A stretch of DNA of 64,000 bases from Neobacillus niacini NBRC 15566 (GTDB lineage Bacteria > Bacillota > Bacilli > Bacillales > Cytobacillaceae). Shown here in pieces: positions 1-9,038 of the stretch (its first letter is position 1; each line of letters opens with the position of its first letter). Where the stretch lies: positions 1-64,000 of the forward strand of contig NZ_BCVA01000027.1 of assembly GCF_001591505.1 (NCBI RefSeq), in the 5' to 3' direction. The notes beneath the pieces were generated by a model, which was not told the DNA's origin, ran no database searches, and saw only the letters and a program-made list of their open reading frames with translations. Made by a program: the position numbers and the translations under genes.

Positions 1-173
1 ATGATTTTCGGTCATCATGAAACCCTCATGATGACCACTTTTCACTTTTTGGATGATTTTCGGGCCTCATGGGACCTTCATGATAACCACTTTTCACTTT
101 TTCGATGATTTTCGGGCTTCATGAAACCTTCATGATGACCACTTTTCAGATGACTTTCGGTCATCACAGAACC
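1..173. repeat. 52-bp tandem palindromic repeat array (family A)
   Basis: Units begin at 1, 53, 105 and 150, giving spacings of 52, 52 and 45; the third unit lacks about 7 bp and the fourth is partial. Each starts with ATGATTTTCGG, continues into an inverted repeat and ends in CACTTTTCACTTTTT. In unit 1 the arms GTCATCATGA (11-20) and TCATGATGAC (26-35) form a perfect 10-bp stem with a 5-nt loop; later units are degenerate. The array follows the stop of the metS-like gene and runs off the left edge, so its full length is unknown. It encodes no plausible protein. Confidence 0.85.
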
Positions 174-174
174 T

Positions 175-1809
175 TTAAACAGTTTGTTTATTTAACCTCT
201 CTAGCTCTACTTCAATTCTGCTAGGATCTATACGTTCAAATAACGGTTCAACGTCGGAAAGAACGATTGGTTTAACTAAAAAAGGTTTCCAGTTTGTCTC
301 TGAAATATTGAGCAGATTCTTAACCTTTTCGCTTGAAAACGGAAGAAACGGTGTTAAGATATGAGCAATGTTAGCAATTAAATAAATGCAATCGGCCAGT
401 GTTTGCTTGCAAGACTCTTCGTTTTCGTGAATCTGCTTCCACGGCTGTTGTTCATCAAAGTATTTATTTGAAAACCGCACCAGCTCAAATACTTTTTCCA
501 ACCCTTGTTTGAAGGATGCCTCTTCAATTAGCTGCCCAGTTACCTCATACAGAGCATTCACTTTATCCTGTACGACAGAAGATATCGTCTTTTCTGGTAA
601 AACCCCATCAAACGATTTTGCAATAAACTTCAATGTTCGATTTACTAAGTTTCCATACGCCCCTAATAATTCACTGTTATGACTATAAATAAATTCCTTC
701 CAGGAAAAATCAGCGTCCCGGCTCTCGGGTGCGTTAATCGTTAGAAAATATCGGATAGAATCAGGATCATACCTATCTAAAATATCAGGTACCCATACAG
801 CCCAATTTCTGCTGGTTGATAATTTCTTTTTTTCCAAGGTCAAATACTCATTGGAAACGATATGTGTCGGTAATGGTTCCTTTCCAAGTCCAGCCAGGAT
901 TCCCGGCCAAATAAGGGAGTGGAATGGAATATTATCCTTTCCGTGAACGTAATAGGATCTAGCAGAAGCCTCCCAAAACAATGAATCATCTTTGCCAGAT
1001 TCCTTTGCCCAAAGCTTGCTGGCGGTATAGTATCCAGAAACAGCCTCAATCCAAACATAGATTTTCTTTTCCTCATATCCAGCAACAGGCACACTTACTC
1101 CAATAGGCAAATCCCGCGAAACGGCTCGATCCTGCAAACCTTCCTTTAAATATCTCTTTGTAAGCGAAACAGCATTCTCTCGCCAAAGCTTGTTAGTCTC
1201 CGCTGTTTGTACATAGTTCTCCAACTGACCTTGGAATGAGCTTAAGGCAAAATAGAAATGCTCTGTGAAGCGTGTAGTAGGCGGATGTCCACATAGTTTG
1301 CACCTGCTATTCAACAACTCAAAAGGTTCTAAAATAGTCGAACAATGATCGCATTGGTCCCCTCGAGATGGCTCTTTGCATACAGGGCAGGTTCCTTCTA
1401 CATAACGTTCCGGCAAGAATTGAGCGCATTCCTCGCAATAAGTTTGCTCAATTTCTTTTTTATAGACATGCCCTTTATCAAGCAGCTCTAAAAAAATCTC
1501 CTGAACCAATTTGTGGTGATGTTCGGTATCGGTACGTGTATAGCAATTATATGAAAACCCTAATTTTGAAAAACAATCTTGGAATTCCTGGTGATATCGG
1601 TCTGTAATAACTTGCGGCTGTACTCCCTCCTGCCTTGCGCGAATCGTAATAGGCGTTCCATTACAATCGCTGCCTGAAACATAAAGTACCTGTTCTCCCT
1701 TTAAACGATAATATCTTGCCAAAATATCCCCTGGCAGTAAACTCGAAATATGCCCTAAATGCAAGGAACCATTCGCATAGGCCCATGCCCCACCAATAAA
1801 AATACTCAT
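175..1809 (-). CDS. metS: Methionyl-tRNA synthetase, short second type (MetRS2-like)
   Basis: This is a class I aminoacyl-tRNA synthetase that charges tRNA-Met with methionine in the cytosol. The HIGH-type motif is HLGH (residues 17-20) and the KMSKS-type motif is KLSTS (329-333). Four CxxC pairs (125/128, 141/144, 153/156, 170/173) match the double zinc-knuckle connective peptide. At 544 residues it lacks the C-terminal EMAP/tRNA-binding domain of the roughly 660-residue primary Bacillus MetRS. That fits the second, MetRS2-type enzyme known from some Bacillus and streptococci, where it can confer tolerance to MetRS inhibitors. The ATG start has an AGGAGG-type site. A T-box leader precedes it, so it is probably induced when uncharged tRNA-Met accumulates. 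Calling it the second copy is inferred, because the primary gene is not in the window. Confidence 0.93.
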   Translation of the reverse strand: MSIFIGGAWAYANGSLHLGHISSLLPGDILARYYRLKGEQVLYVSGSDCNGTPITIRARQEGVQPQVITDRYHQEFQDCFSKLGFSYNCYTRTDTEHHHKLVQEIFLELLDKGHVYKKEIEQTYCEECAQFLPERYVEGTCPVCKEPSRGDQCDHCSTILEPFELLNSRCKLCGHPPTTRFTEHFYFALSSFQGQLENYVQTAETNKLWRENAVSLTKRYLKEGLQDRAVSRDLPIGVSVPVAGYEEKKIYVWIEAVSGYYTASKLWAKESGKDDSLFWEASARSYYVHGKDNIPFHSLIWPGILAGLGKEPLPTHIVSNEYLTLEKKKLSTSRNWAVWVPDILDRYDPDSIRYFLTINAPESRDADFSWKEFIYSHNSELLGAYGNLVNRTLKFIAKSFDGVLPEKTISSVVQDKVNALYEVTGQLIEEASFKQGLEKVFELVRFSNKYFDEQQPWKQIHENEESCKQTLADCIYLIANIAHILTPFLPFSSEKVKNLLNISETNWKPFLVKPIVLSDVEPLFERIDPSRIEVELERLNKQTV

Positions 1810-1841
1810 TCAATAAAACCTCCTATTTTCTTTTGAAAAAA

Positions 1842-2157
1842 CAAAAAAACCCCGACCTTAAACTTTAAAAGTTAAGGACGAGGTTTGATAATCCACGTGA
1901 TACCACCTTATTTCGCAAATAGCTCACACTATTTGCCTTAGCAAGTACGGAGTACCCAAAATATACTCTTATACTGTGACATGGATAACGAGTGCCAAAA
2001 CTCGTCGCAGCCTACTAATACCTTTCAGTATGTTCAGTACGAAGCTCAGAGACCATTGTTCAAATGAGTGTTTTTGCTTCTTTTCAGCTGCCGAAGCTCT
2101 CTGTGAAAAAACCATGTCATTTTACTTTTTCTCTTCTTTGCCTTTATTTGTTAAATT
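1842..2157 (-). promoter_or_regulatory. T-box leader (tRNA-Met responsive) with terminator
   Basis: Read on the minus strand, the leader contains the conserved T-box sequence AAGGTGGTATCACGTGG (about 1893-1909). It is followed by a terminator hairpin whose arms are 1847-1866 and 1867-1886, with a T-run after it. Upstream, CAGAGA and TCTCTG arms form the base of Stem I. An ATG triplet at 2054-2056 lies just before the 3' arm, where the specifier codon is expected. An AUG specifier agrees with the MetRS gene downstream. Uncharged tRNA-Met should stabilise the antiterminator. Confidence 0.9.
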
Positions 2158-2163
2158 AACCAT

Positions 2164-2192
2164 ATAGTATTCGAATAATTTCTAAAAGTCAA
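2164..2192 (-). promoter_or_regulatory. SigA-type promoter of the T-box/metS unit
   Basis: On the minus strand a -35 TTGACT (2187-2192) and a -10 TACTAT (2164-2169) are separated by exactly 17 bp. This would start transcription near 2157, about 315 nt before the T-box terminator. The spacing fits a full-length T-box leader. Confidence 0.6.
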
Positions 2193-2197
2193 TTAAA

Positions 2198-2344
2198 TCA
2201 TTCTTCCGTACTACCCTGATCATTATTATGATAAATGGAACCACGCGCGTTACCTTCTGTAATCACACGGTCAATATCCAGATAAGGTTTCCCTCGTAAT
2301 GCATCATTTGAAATAATGGTTGTATTCTCTTCATTATTATTCAT
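2198..2344 (-). CDS. Small hydrophilic protein, 48 residues
   Basis: An ATG at 2342-2344 is preceded by AGGAGGTAG at good spacing and opens a 48-codon frame ending in TGA. The product begins MNNNEENTTIISNDALRG, is rich in Asn, Asp and Glu, and has no membrane segment or cysteine. I do not recognise the family. The strong ribosome binding site and the conserved-looking centre (residues 19-37, starting KPYLDIDRV) argue that it is real. Small, polar proteins of this kind in Bacillus are often spore-associated, but that is a guess. The metS promoter starts directly after its stop codon. Confidence 0.55.
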   Translation of the reverse strand: MNNNEENTTIISNDALRGKPYLDIDRVITEGNARGSIYHNNDQGSTEE

Positions 2345-2428
2345 TCAAACTACCTCCTAATTGAAATGAAATATTAATTTCTTTCTAGGAGTAGTTTGTG
2401 TTATTTCCTATAATTTACTACTTATCCT

Positions 2429-2863
2429 TTAAAGTGAAAAATAATAAAAATAATTAGTTTCCTTTTTAAAACCGATTTTTTCATAGAGGCTCTGTGCCGT
2501 TACATTATCATGACCTGTCTCTAACGCCACACCTTTTGCCCCGGTTTCCTCTGCAAATTCAATCGCCTTTTTTATTAACTTCTCCCCAAATCCCTTCTTG
2601 CGGGCAGACGCATTGACATATAAATCATTTAGTACCCATGAACGTTTCATACTAACTGAGGAAAAGGTCGGATATAGCTGAACAAAACCAACCGGATTGC
2701 TGTCTTCATAAGCAAGAAAAATGACTGATTCCTCGTTTACTAATCTTTCTTTTAAAAAAGACACTGCACCTTCAAGGTTTGATTCTTGCTTATAAAAGAT
2801 TCGGTATGAATCAAACAGCTCCGCCAAAGAATGTAACTCATTTATTGTTGCTCTTTCTATCAT
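2429..2863 (-). CDS. GNAT family N-acetyltransferase
   Basis: This 144-residue protein has the GNAT fold order. An N-terminal helix pair is followed by the beta4 strand VLNDLYVNASARKKGFG, which carries the acetyl-CoA pyrophosphate loop (R/Q-x-x-G-x-G/A type: RKKGFG). The C-terminal motif GHDNVTAQSLYEKIGFKK is typical of the family's motif B. It transfers an acetyl group from acetyl-CoA to an amine; the substrate cannot be read from sequence. The start is supported by AAGGGGGAACTACG before ATG. It lies just downstream of the epimerase-like gene on the same strand (21 bp gap) and may be co-transcribed with it. Confidence 0.9.
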   Translation of the reverse strand: MIERATINELHSLAELFDSYRIFYKQESNLEGAVSFLKERLVNEESVIFLAYEDSNPVGFVQLYPTFSSVSMKRSWVLNDLYVNASARKKGFGEKLIKKAIEFAEETGAKGVALETGHDNVTAQSLYEKIGFKKETNYFYYFSL

Positions 2864-2884
2864 CGTAGTTCCCCCTTTATTTTT

Positions 2885-3754
2885 CTATGAATAGTAACGA
2901 ATTAAACCTGTTAAAAGACAATCTAACGATGTAAATCGAAAGCCCATTGATTCTGCAAGACTCGTATTGATTGACCATGATCCAGGCAAATTATAGGGAG
3001 ATGGATTACCCTCTGCACTTACTATTGCTTTCTTGCCAAGTAGATTCTCAATAAGTTTGATTAATTCACTCAAACTGATATCTTCCTCAGAACCTGGATT
3101 AATTGGACCTTGGTAGTCGGACTTCGCCATACTTAATAAAAAGGCTGCTGCTTCGCCTGAATCAATAAAACTATATCGAAAGTCTGGATGTTCAATAAAC
3201 ATCGTTTTTCCTTCTTTTACATGCTCCACATGGAAGTGTAAACGATTCGTATAATCGTCTTTTCCAATTATAATCGGAAAGCGTACAGCAACAACTGGGA
3301 ACTCAGCATTCTGAAAAAGAATGGCTTCGGCAGCCCGTTTTGCTTCTTGATAACCAACATACCCTATGTACTCTCTCCTAGTTTTTAAAAACGGGGTAAA
3401 TTCTAAAGGGTTAAATCCCCCTTCTTTATGATTCGTTCCAAAATCATAAGCTGCCTGACTGGATGTAAAGATATACTTTTTAACTTTTCCCTTTAGTGCT
3501 TTCAGTGTATCAAGAGCTTCTTGTGAGGAATAGCAGGTTTGATCAAATACAACATCCCATTTTTTATCCCTAAAAGCCTTTTCTAATGACCCCGCATCTT
3601 GGCGGTCAATCCTCAATCGAGTAACTTGATTACCAAAGGTATCAGCTGTCAAACCTCTTGTTGCAATCGTAACCTTGACCCTATCATCGATTAATAATTG
3701 GACCAGCCTCTTTCCAACAAATTGCGTTCCCCCAAGTATTAACGCCGATTTCAT
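2885..3754 (-). CDS. NAD-dependent epimerase/dehydratase-like protein
   Basis: This extended-SDR, Rossmann-type protein of 289 residues carries the N-terminal nucleotide-binding motif GGTQFVG (residues 8-14). The dinucleotide-binding half continues through VTIATRG and VVFDQTCY. The usual Tyr-x-x-x-Lys pair is recognisable as YQEAK (about residues 135-139), inside YVGYQEAKRAAE. It resembles the UDP-glucose 4-epimerase-like or reductase proteins of Bacillus that act on nucleotide sugars or small metabolites, and the substrate is unknown. The start has AGGGGAG six bases before ATG. It probably forms a two-gene unit with the GNAT gene. Confidence 0.85.
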   Translation of the reverse strand: MKSALILGGTQFVGKRLVQLLIDDRVKVTIATRGLTADTFGNQVTRLRIDRQDAGSLEKAFRDKKWDVVFDQTCYSSQEALDTLKALKGKVKKYIFTSSQAAYDFGTNHKEGGFNPLEFTPFLKTRREYIGYVGYQEAKRAAEAILFQNAEFPVVAVRFPIIIGKDDYTNRLHFHVEHVKEGKTMFIEHPDFRYSFIDSGEAAAFLLSMAKSDYQGPINPGSEEDISLSELIKLIENLLGKKAIVSAEGNPSPYNLPGSWSINTSLAESMGFRFTSLDCLLTGLIRYYS

Positions 3755-3830
3755 CCTAATCTCCCCTTTTTGTCTTTCTATCTTTAAGTTTAACTTAATT
3801 TACCAATTAAGTGATACTGAAAAAACAGCA

Positions 3831-3870
3831 ATAGGGCTTTACTTACGAAGAAAAGTAAGTAAAGCCCTAT
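3831..3870 (-). terminator. Strong hairpin between yggT and the epimerase gene
   Basis: Arms 3831-3846 and 3855-3870 are a perfect 16-bp inverted repeat (ATAGGGCTTTACTTAC and its complement) around an 8-nt loop. It lies just after the yggT stop on the minus strand and upstream of the epimerase gene. Confidence 0.75.
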
Positions 3871-3887
3871 ATGTAAGACATGTTTAA

Positions 3888-4172
3888 TTAAAATGCACCA
3901 ACCATGATTAACAATTGGCGAAGACCTTCTAAAGCAAATCTCCCGATAAAGCTATATGCAAAAATAGCAACGATTGGTGAAAAATCAATCATACCTAGCG
4001 GCGGGATAAACTTCCTAAAGATAGATAAGTAAGGATTAACCAGTCTCCCAACCAGTGTCCCTATTTTGGATGTTTGGAATTGCGGGAACCAGGAGCCAAA
4101 AATATTAATCAAAATTAACCAATAATAAATATCATAGATATAATTTGCTATTACTAAAATATTTGTGCCCAA
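3888..4172 (-). CDS. YggT family membrane protein
   Basis: This 94-residue protein has two hydrophobic helices (about residues 5-27 and 64-88). Between them is the YggT/YlmG signature region, with NPYLSIFRKFIPPLGMIDFSPI. YggT proteins are small inner-membrane proteins linked to osmotic tolerance and cell-division clusters, and their mechanism is unclear. Here the gene stands alone and not in the sepF-ylmG cluster, so it is probably a second paralogue. The start is a TTG with AGGAAG seven bases upstream. A strong hairpin terminator follows its stop. Confidence 0.85.
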   Translation of the reverse strand: MGTNILVIANYIYDIYYWLILINIFGSWFPQFQTSKIGTLVGRLVNPYLSIFRKFIPPLGMIDFSPIVAIFAYSFIGRFALEGLRQLLIMVGAF

Positions 4173-4423
4173 ATTTATTCTTCCTATCTATAAATTTTTT
4201 TCGATACCGCTACTTTACTTATACGTATTATACTCAATAAGGTTTCAAATATATCTATATTTTTAACTAAATCGTTATTATTTCTCATGAGTGTGTTTTT
4301 AGTAAACTATCAGAAACATTTACATTCATATTGGAAACACTATTTGTTACAAGGACGCTAAAAACGCGTCCTTTTTAATTTGGTGTTTTTTGAATGAAAA
4401 AGAACGTTATTGAATTTTTTTGA

Positions 4424-4452
4424 TTGATTTTAATTGTTTTTAATTGTACAAT
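4424..4452 (+). promoter_or_regulatory. Probable promoter of the fru operon
   Basis: TTGATT (4424-4429) and TACAAT (4447-4452) are 17 bp apart upstream of fruR. The spacer contains a direct repeat of TTTTAATTG (starting near 4429 and 4439), a possible operator for the DeoR-type regulator encoded next. The region from 4173 to 4423 holds only AT-rich sequence and no gene. Confidence 0.55.
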
Positions 4453-4469
4453 GAAAATAGAAAAAGCCA

Positions 4470-4483
4470 TGAAAGCGTTTTAG
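4470..4483 (+). promoter_or_regulatory. cre-like site (CcpA) before fruR
   Basis: TGAAAGCGTTTTAG matches the cre consensus TGWAARCGYTWNCW at 12 of 14 positions. It sits between the predicted transcription start and the ribosome binding site, where CcpA would block elongation. Confidence 0.5.
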
Positions 4484-4495
4484 GAGGCAGGTATG

Positions 4496-5245
4496 ATGTT
4501 AGAGCCAGAACGCCATCAAATTATATTAGAAGCATTGAAAGTAAAAAATTCTGTTAAACTTCAAGAACTTGTTGAATTAACAAATTCATCTGAGTCAACG
4601 ATTCGAAGAGATCTTATACAGTTAGAACAAGGTAAATTTCTCAAACGAGTTCACGGGGGTGCTGCAAGGCTCCAAGGGAAACTCCAAGAACCAAGTATGA
4701 CAGAGAAATCTTCCAAAAACCTTCAAGCAAAACGCCAAATCGCTCAATATGCTGGAGGGTTAGTGAACGAAGGTGACTGTATTTATTTGGATGCAGGTTC
4801 AACTATATATGAAATGATTCCTTTTCTTCCAGATAATATTGTGGTTGTCACAAACGGTCTATCACATGCAAGTGAACTTCTAGAAAAAAATATAAAGACT
4901 TTTTTAATAGGCGGTTTTGCCAAACCAACCACTAAAGCCATGATTGGGCGTGGAGCATTAGATAGTCTTGAACACTATCGATTCGATAAATGCTTTATGG
5001 GAGTGAACGGGATTCATTCACAATTCGGTTATACAACTCCCGACCCTGAAGAAGCAATGGTGAAACAACTAGCAATTTCCTTATCGAGTGAAGCCTATGT
5101 AGTAGCAGATGAATCCAAGTTCTCGGAAGTTGCCTTTGCAAAAATTACCGACCTTCATCTAGCAACGATTATTACAAATGAATTAGACCCAGATACAAAG
5201 GACCAATACCATAGTAAGACTAAAATTAAGGTGGTTACATCATGA
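4496..5245 (+). CDS. fruR: DeoR family repressor of the fructose operon
   Basis: This 249-residue DeoR-type regulator has an N-terminal winged helix-turn-helix (VKLQELVELTNSSESTIRRDL, about residues 17-37). The C-terminal DeoR effector domain is sugar-phosphate-isomerase-like, with DAGSTIYEM and the conserved GVNGI segment. FruR homologues sense fructose-1-phosphate and repress fruK and fruA. Two adjacent ATG codons are possible. The second (4496) sits eight bases from AGGAGG and gives MLEPERHQ, like other FruR proteins. Its 3' end overlaps fruK by four bases, so fruR, fruK and fruA form one translationally coupled operon. Confidence 0.93.
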   Translation: MLEPERHQIILEALKVKNSVKLQELVELTNSSESTIRRDLIQLEQGKFLKRVHGGAARLQGKLQEPSMTEKSSKNLQAKRQIAQYAGGLVNEGDCIYLDAGSTIYEMIPFLPDNIVVVTNGLSHASELLEKNIKTFLIGGFAKPTTKAMIGRGALDSLEHYRFDKCFMGVNGIHSQFGYTTPDPEEAMVKQLAISLSSEAYVVADESKFSEVAFAKITDLHLATIITNELDPDTKDQYHSKTKIKVVTS

Positions 5246-6168
5246 TTTATACGGTTACGTTAAACCCATCACTTGATTACATCGTAGAAGTAGATCAGGT
5301 AACACTTGGTGAGTTAAACCGAACAAAAAATGAAACCAAATTTCCAGGCGGCAAAGGAATCAATGTTTCTCAAGTGTTAAAAAGATTAGATGTTGATAGT
5401 CACGCTCTAGGATTTATTGGCGGTTTTACCGGCAGTTATATTGAAGGTTTCTTAAAATCACAAGGAATTCACACCGACTTCGTATTAGTTGATGAAGATA
5501 CAAGAATAAATGTAAAAATCAAGTCTGATACAGAAACAGAAATTAATGCAAAAGGACCCAACATTACAATAGATAACTTAGAAGCCTTAAAGGCAAAAAT
5601 TCGCCAACTGACAAGCGAAGATACTCTTGTACTTGCTGGCAGCATTCCATCCACTATGCCAAAGAGTACGTATGAAGAGCTTGTTAAACTATGTAATGAA
5701 AATGGTACAAAGTTCGTTGTCGACGCGGAAGGTGAATTACTTAAGAAGGTGCTTCCACTAAACCCCTTCTTAATCAAACCAAATCACCATGAACTAGGTG
5801 AGCTATTTAATACCGTTATCAACTCTTGTGAAGAGGTCATTCCGTATGCGAAGGAACTTGTAAAACAAGGAGCTCAAAACGTGATTGTATCCCTAGCTGA
5901 TAAAGGAGCTGTTCTCATCAATAAGGACATTGCCTTAATTGCCACTAGTCCAAAAGGCGATGTAAAGAGCTCAGTGGGTGCAGGAGATTCCATGGTAGCT
6001 GGTTTTATTGCAACCTATGAAAAAACAAAATCGATAGAAGAAGCTTTCCGTTTTAGTATCGCTGCCGGCAGTGCGACGGCATTTTCAATCGGATTATGCA
6101 CACGTGAAAAAATGGAAGGCTTGCTCCCTCAAGTTAAAATAGAAAAGTCAAACCTAAGAGGAGAATGA
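5242..6168 (+). CDS. fruK: 1-phosphofructokinase
   Basis: This PfkB-family kinase of 308 residues phosphorylates fructose-1-phosphate, made by FruA, to fructose-1,6-bisphosphate. It begins MIYTVTLNPSLDYIV as in FruK/LacC enzymes. It carries PGGKGINVS (35-43) for substrate binding and the catalytic anion-hole motif GAGD (246-249). Its start overlaps the end of fruR (ATGA junction). Its own stop overlaps an upstream in-frame ATG of fruA, so the three genes are coupled. Confidence 0.96.
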   Translation: MIYTVTLNPSLDYIVEVDQVTLGELNRTKNETKFPGGKGINVSQVLKRLDVDSHALGFIGGFTGSYIEGFLKSQGIHTDFVLVDEDTRINVKIKSDTETEINAKGPNITIDNLEALKAKIRQLTSEDTLVLAGSIPSTMPKSTYEELVKLCNENGTKFVVDAEGELLKKVLPLNPFLIKPNHHELGELFNTVINSCEEVIPYAKELVKQGAQNVIVSLADKGAVLINKDIALIATSPKGDVKSSVGAGDSMVAGFIATYEKTKSIEEAFRFSIAAGSATAFSIGLCTREKMEGLLPQVKIEKSNLRGE

Positions 6169-6170
6169 CG

Positions 6171-8042
6171 ATGAGAATTACAGAGTTATTAACCAAAGAA
6201 ACCATCAACCTTTCAATAAATAGTACAACAAAGACCGATGCCATTGAAGAATTGGTAAGTGTTTTAGACAATGCAGGTAAGTTAAACGATCGCTCTGAGT
6301 ATAAAAAAGCTATTATTAAAAGAGAAGAACAAAGCACTACAGGGATTGGCGAAGGTATTGCCATCCCCCATGCAAAGACAAACGCTGTTAAACATGCAGC
6401 GATTGCGTTCGGTAGATCAACTGCTGGTGTAAACTATGAATCTCTTGACGGTCAGCCTTCTCACCTCTTCTTTATGATTGCAGCTACTGAAGGAGCAAAT
6501 AATACTCATTTAGAAGCACTTTCTCGTCTTTCAACGATTCTTTTAAAAGATGAGGTACGTAAACAGCTTTTAGAAGCTAATAGTGCGGATGAAGTTTTAA
6601 CCATCATTAATTCACATGACCAAGAAGAAAAAGAAGAAGAACAATCCATGGCTGGCAAGAAACAATTTATTGTTGCTGTAACAGCATGTCCTACTGGTAT
6701 TGCCCATACTTATATGTCTGCCGATTCGTTAAAAGCAAAAGCAGCAGAGATGGGTGTTGATATTAAAGTTGAAACGAACGGTTCTGGCGGTGCAAAAAAT
6801 GTTCTTACAGCAGAAGAAATCGAAAATGCTGTTGCTGTTATTGTTGCTGCGGACACAAAAGTGGAAATGAATCGTTTCAATGGCAAGCATGTATTAGAAA
6901 CACCCGTTGCTGATGGGATACGTAAACCAAAGGAATTAATTGAAAGAGCATTAAAGCAGGACGCTCCTATCTATAGTGGCAGCGGAAAATCCAATCAGGA
7001 AAGCGAACAAACTGGAAGAGGCATCGGTTCTACTATTTATAAACACTTAATGAACGGTGTTTCCAACATGCTTCCGTTTGTTGTTGGCGGCGGTATCTTA
7101 ATCGCTATCAGCTTTATGTTCGGTATTAATGCAGCAAATCCAGATGATCCAACCTATCATCCAATCGCTGAAGCACTAATGACCATTGGCGGCGGAAATG
7201 CATTTGCCTTAATGGTTCCAATTCTAGCTGGATTTATTGCCATGAGTATTGCAGACCGTCCTGGTTTTGCAGCAGGTATGGTTGGAGGAATGATGGCTAC
7301 AAGCGGCGGCGCAGGCTTCTTAGGCGGACTTGTTGCAGGTTTCCTAGCTGGATATTTAGTGGTTGGTTTGAAAAAGGTATTGTCTGGTATGCCTGCATCC
7401 TTAGAAGGAATTAAAACCATTCTTTTATATCCGTTACTAGGTATCGCTTTAACCGGATTTATCATGTTGTTTGTTGTCAATAAACCTGTAGGTGCATTAA
7501 ATACAGCCATTTCTGAGTGGTTATCAGGTTTAGGTACAGGGAATGCTGTCTTACTTGGTATTATATTAGGATTAATGATGTCATTTGATATGGGTGGTCC
7601 AGTTAACAAAGCTGCCTATGTGTTTGGAACAGGATTGTTAGCAAATGGAGTTTATGCGCCAATGGCTGCCATCATGGCTGCTGGTATGGTTCCTCCATTA
7701 GCTATTGCAATTGCAACTACATTGTTTAAAAATAAATTTAACAAACAAGACCGGGAAGCAGGAAAAGTAAACTATATTATGGGCTTATCCTTTATTACAG
7801 AAGGTGCGATTCCATTTGCGGCAGCTGATCCACTTCGCGTAATTCCTTCCGTCATGGCAGGTTCTGCCATTGCTGGGGGTCTATCGATGATGTTTAATAT
7901 TGGTCTTCGTGCCCCACACGGCGGAGTATTTGTAATGCCTCTAGTAGACGGCAACTGGTTAATGTATTTATTAGCAGTTGTGATTGGTGCTATTGTGTCT
8001 GCATTATTAATGGGCTTCTTGAAAAAACCAGTAACAAAATAG
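6171..8042 (+). CDS. fruA: PTS fructose transporter, fused EIIA-EIIB-EIIC
   Basis: The product takes up fructose and phosphorylates it to fructose-1-phosphate at the membrane. Its 623 residues contain EIIA (about 1-150, phospho-acceptor His67 in EGIAIPHAKT) and EIIB (about 163-260, phospho-Cys173 in TACPTGIAHT). The EIIC domain (about 280-620) has roughly nine membrane segments and carries MSFDMGGPVNKAAY and ITEGAIPFAA. I chose the ATG at 6171, not 6165, because AGAGGAG (6157-6163) gives it a seven-base spacing while 6165 would have one base. There is no HPr-like domain. The operon ends in a clear terminator. Confidence 0.96.
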   Translation: MRITELLTKETINLSINSTTKTDAIEELVSVLDNAGKLNDRSEYKKAIIKREEQSTTGIGEGIAIPHAKTNAVKHAAIAFGRSTAGVNYESLDGQPSHLFFMIAATEGANNTHLEALSRLSTILLKDEVRKQLLEANSADEVLTIINSHDQEEKEEEQSMAGKKQFIVAVTACPTGIAHTYMSADSLKAKAAEMGVDIKVETNGSGGAKNVLTAEEIENAVAVIVAADTKVEMNRFNGKHVLETPVADGIRKPKELIERALKQDAPIYSGSGKSNQESEQTGRGIGSTIYKHLMNGVSNMLPFVVGGGILIAISFMFGINAANPDDPTYHPIAEALMTIGGGNAFALMVPILAGFIAMSIADRPGFAAGMVGGMMATSGGAGFLGGLVAGFLAGYLVVGLKKVLSGMPASLEGIKTILLYPLLGIALTGFIMLFVVNKPVGALNTAISEWLSGLGTGNAVLLGIILGLMMSFDMGGPVNKAAYVFGTGLLANGVYAPMAAIMAAGMVPPLAIAIATTLFKNKFNKQDREAGKVNYIMGLSFITEGAIPFAAADPLRVIPSVMAGSAIAGGLSMMFNIGLRAPHGGVFVMPLVDGNWLMYLLAVVIGAIVSALLMGFLKKPVTK

Positions 8043-8050
8043 AACAAAAA

Positions 8051-8089
8051 AAAGCCTAATTCCCCTACTCTATGGGAAATTAGGCCTTT
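8051..8089. terminator. Bidirectional terminator between fruA and the HAD gene
   Basis: AAGCCTAATTCCC and GGGAAATTAGGCCTT pair around a short loop, flanked by an A-run on the left and a T-run on the right. It can therefore end fruA (plus) and the convergent HAD phosphatase gene (minus). Confidence 0.85.
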
Positions 8090-8094
8090 TCTTA

Positions 8095-8910
8095 CTATAC
8101 TAGTATTTCGGTATGGAGTTTAAGCAAATGACGAACAGCATGTGCAAAGCCATCTTCATCGTTTGATTTTGTAACGATGTCCGCTTTTTGCTGTACATGA
8201 AGCGGAGCATTTGCCATGGCAACAGAAGTGCTTGCTACCTCGAACATAGCAAGATCATTACCGCCGTCTCCAAAAGCGATAATTTCATCAAACTCGAGAT
8301 TCATCATTTTCTGATAGCGCAATAATGCTTTGCCTTTATGTGCTTCGTTTGAAGTAATTTCAACATTATTAGGAAATGAAGAAGCCATTGAAATATCGAA
8401 CTTATTTCCGAGGGCCATCTTAACTACTTCCACTTTTTCTAGTTCATCAACGTGTGTCAGAGCAATTAATTTATAAATTTTCAACTGATCTTTTTCAAGA
8501 ATTTCATCGTAATTGAATTCTTCAAATAGAGTATTGAGTTCTTCTTTACTTTTTTTATGCAGCGGGGGTAAAGTAGATGGAAATCCTCCATAATTGGTAT
8601 AGACTAATATGCCAACACCTAATCCCTTTAATATTGAGAAAATTTCTTTATATGTTTCTAGCGGTATCGTCGCCTCATATAATAATTCTCTTGTTGGCGA
8701 GAATAATACAGATCCATTAACACAAAAGATAGGAATCTGTAAATTTTCTAACGCTTTTATTTTAAAAACATCAGCAAAAGCACGACCTGTGTTTAATATT
8801 ACCTCATGACCTTCTTCAAGTAATTCATTCATGGTTTGCAGGTTAGCTTCAGATATATTATGTTCAGAATTTAACAAAGTACCGTCTAAATCAATTGAGT
8901 AACATTTCAT
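8095..8910 (-). CDS. HAD superfamily (Cof type) phosphatase
   Basis: This 271-residue haloacid-dehalogenase phosphatase belongs to the IIB/Cof subgroup. Motif I is DLDGT (residues 7-11, nucleophile Asp7), motif II is the Thr in ILNTGRAF, motif III is the Lys in EAHKGKALL, and motif IV is FGDGGNDLAMF. Members dephosphorylate sugar phosphates, nucleotides or flavin precursors. Its position next to the fructose operon makes a sugar phosphate plausible but not proven. The genes are convergent and share the terminator. The start is ATG with GGAAGAG upstream. Confidence 0.92.
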   Translation of the reverse strand: MKCYSIDLDGTLLNSEHNISEANLQTMNELLEEGHEVILNTGRAFADVFKIKALENLQIPIFCVNGSVLFSPTRELLYEATIPLETYKEIFSILKGLGVGILVYTNYGGFPSTLPPLHKKSKEELNTLFEEFNYDEILEKDQLKIYKLIALTHVDELEKVEVVKMALGNKFDISMASSFPNNVEITSNEAHKGKALLRYQKMMNLEFDEIIAFGDGGNDLAMFEVASTSVAMANAPLHVQQKADIVTKSNDEDGFAHAVRHLLKLHTEILV

Positions 8911-8991
8911 CGTGTACTCTTCCTCTCCCCTATCTTTCTTAAAGACTACTATATCAGATATTCAATAAATAAAAAAAGTTTAATTCTGGAA

Positions 8992-9038
8992 GCAAAAGCC
9001 CAAGGACTTTAAGCATTAGAATGTCCCTAAGCTTTTGC
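8992..9038 (-). terminator. Possible terminator overlapping the end of the 9027-9452 gene
   Basis: GCAAAAGC (8992-8999) pairs with GCTTTTGC (9031-9038), and inner GGAC/GTCC arms extend the hairpin. It overlaps the last codons of the membrane-protein gene, which is unusual but workable. Confidence 0.4.

Noticed and set aside
7157-7609. 150-residue ORF antisense to fruA
   Set aside because: Shadow of the EIIC coding sequence; Pro/Ala-rich composition is typical of an antisense frame.
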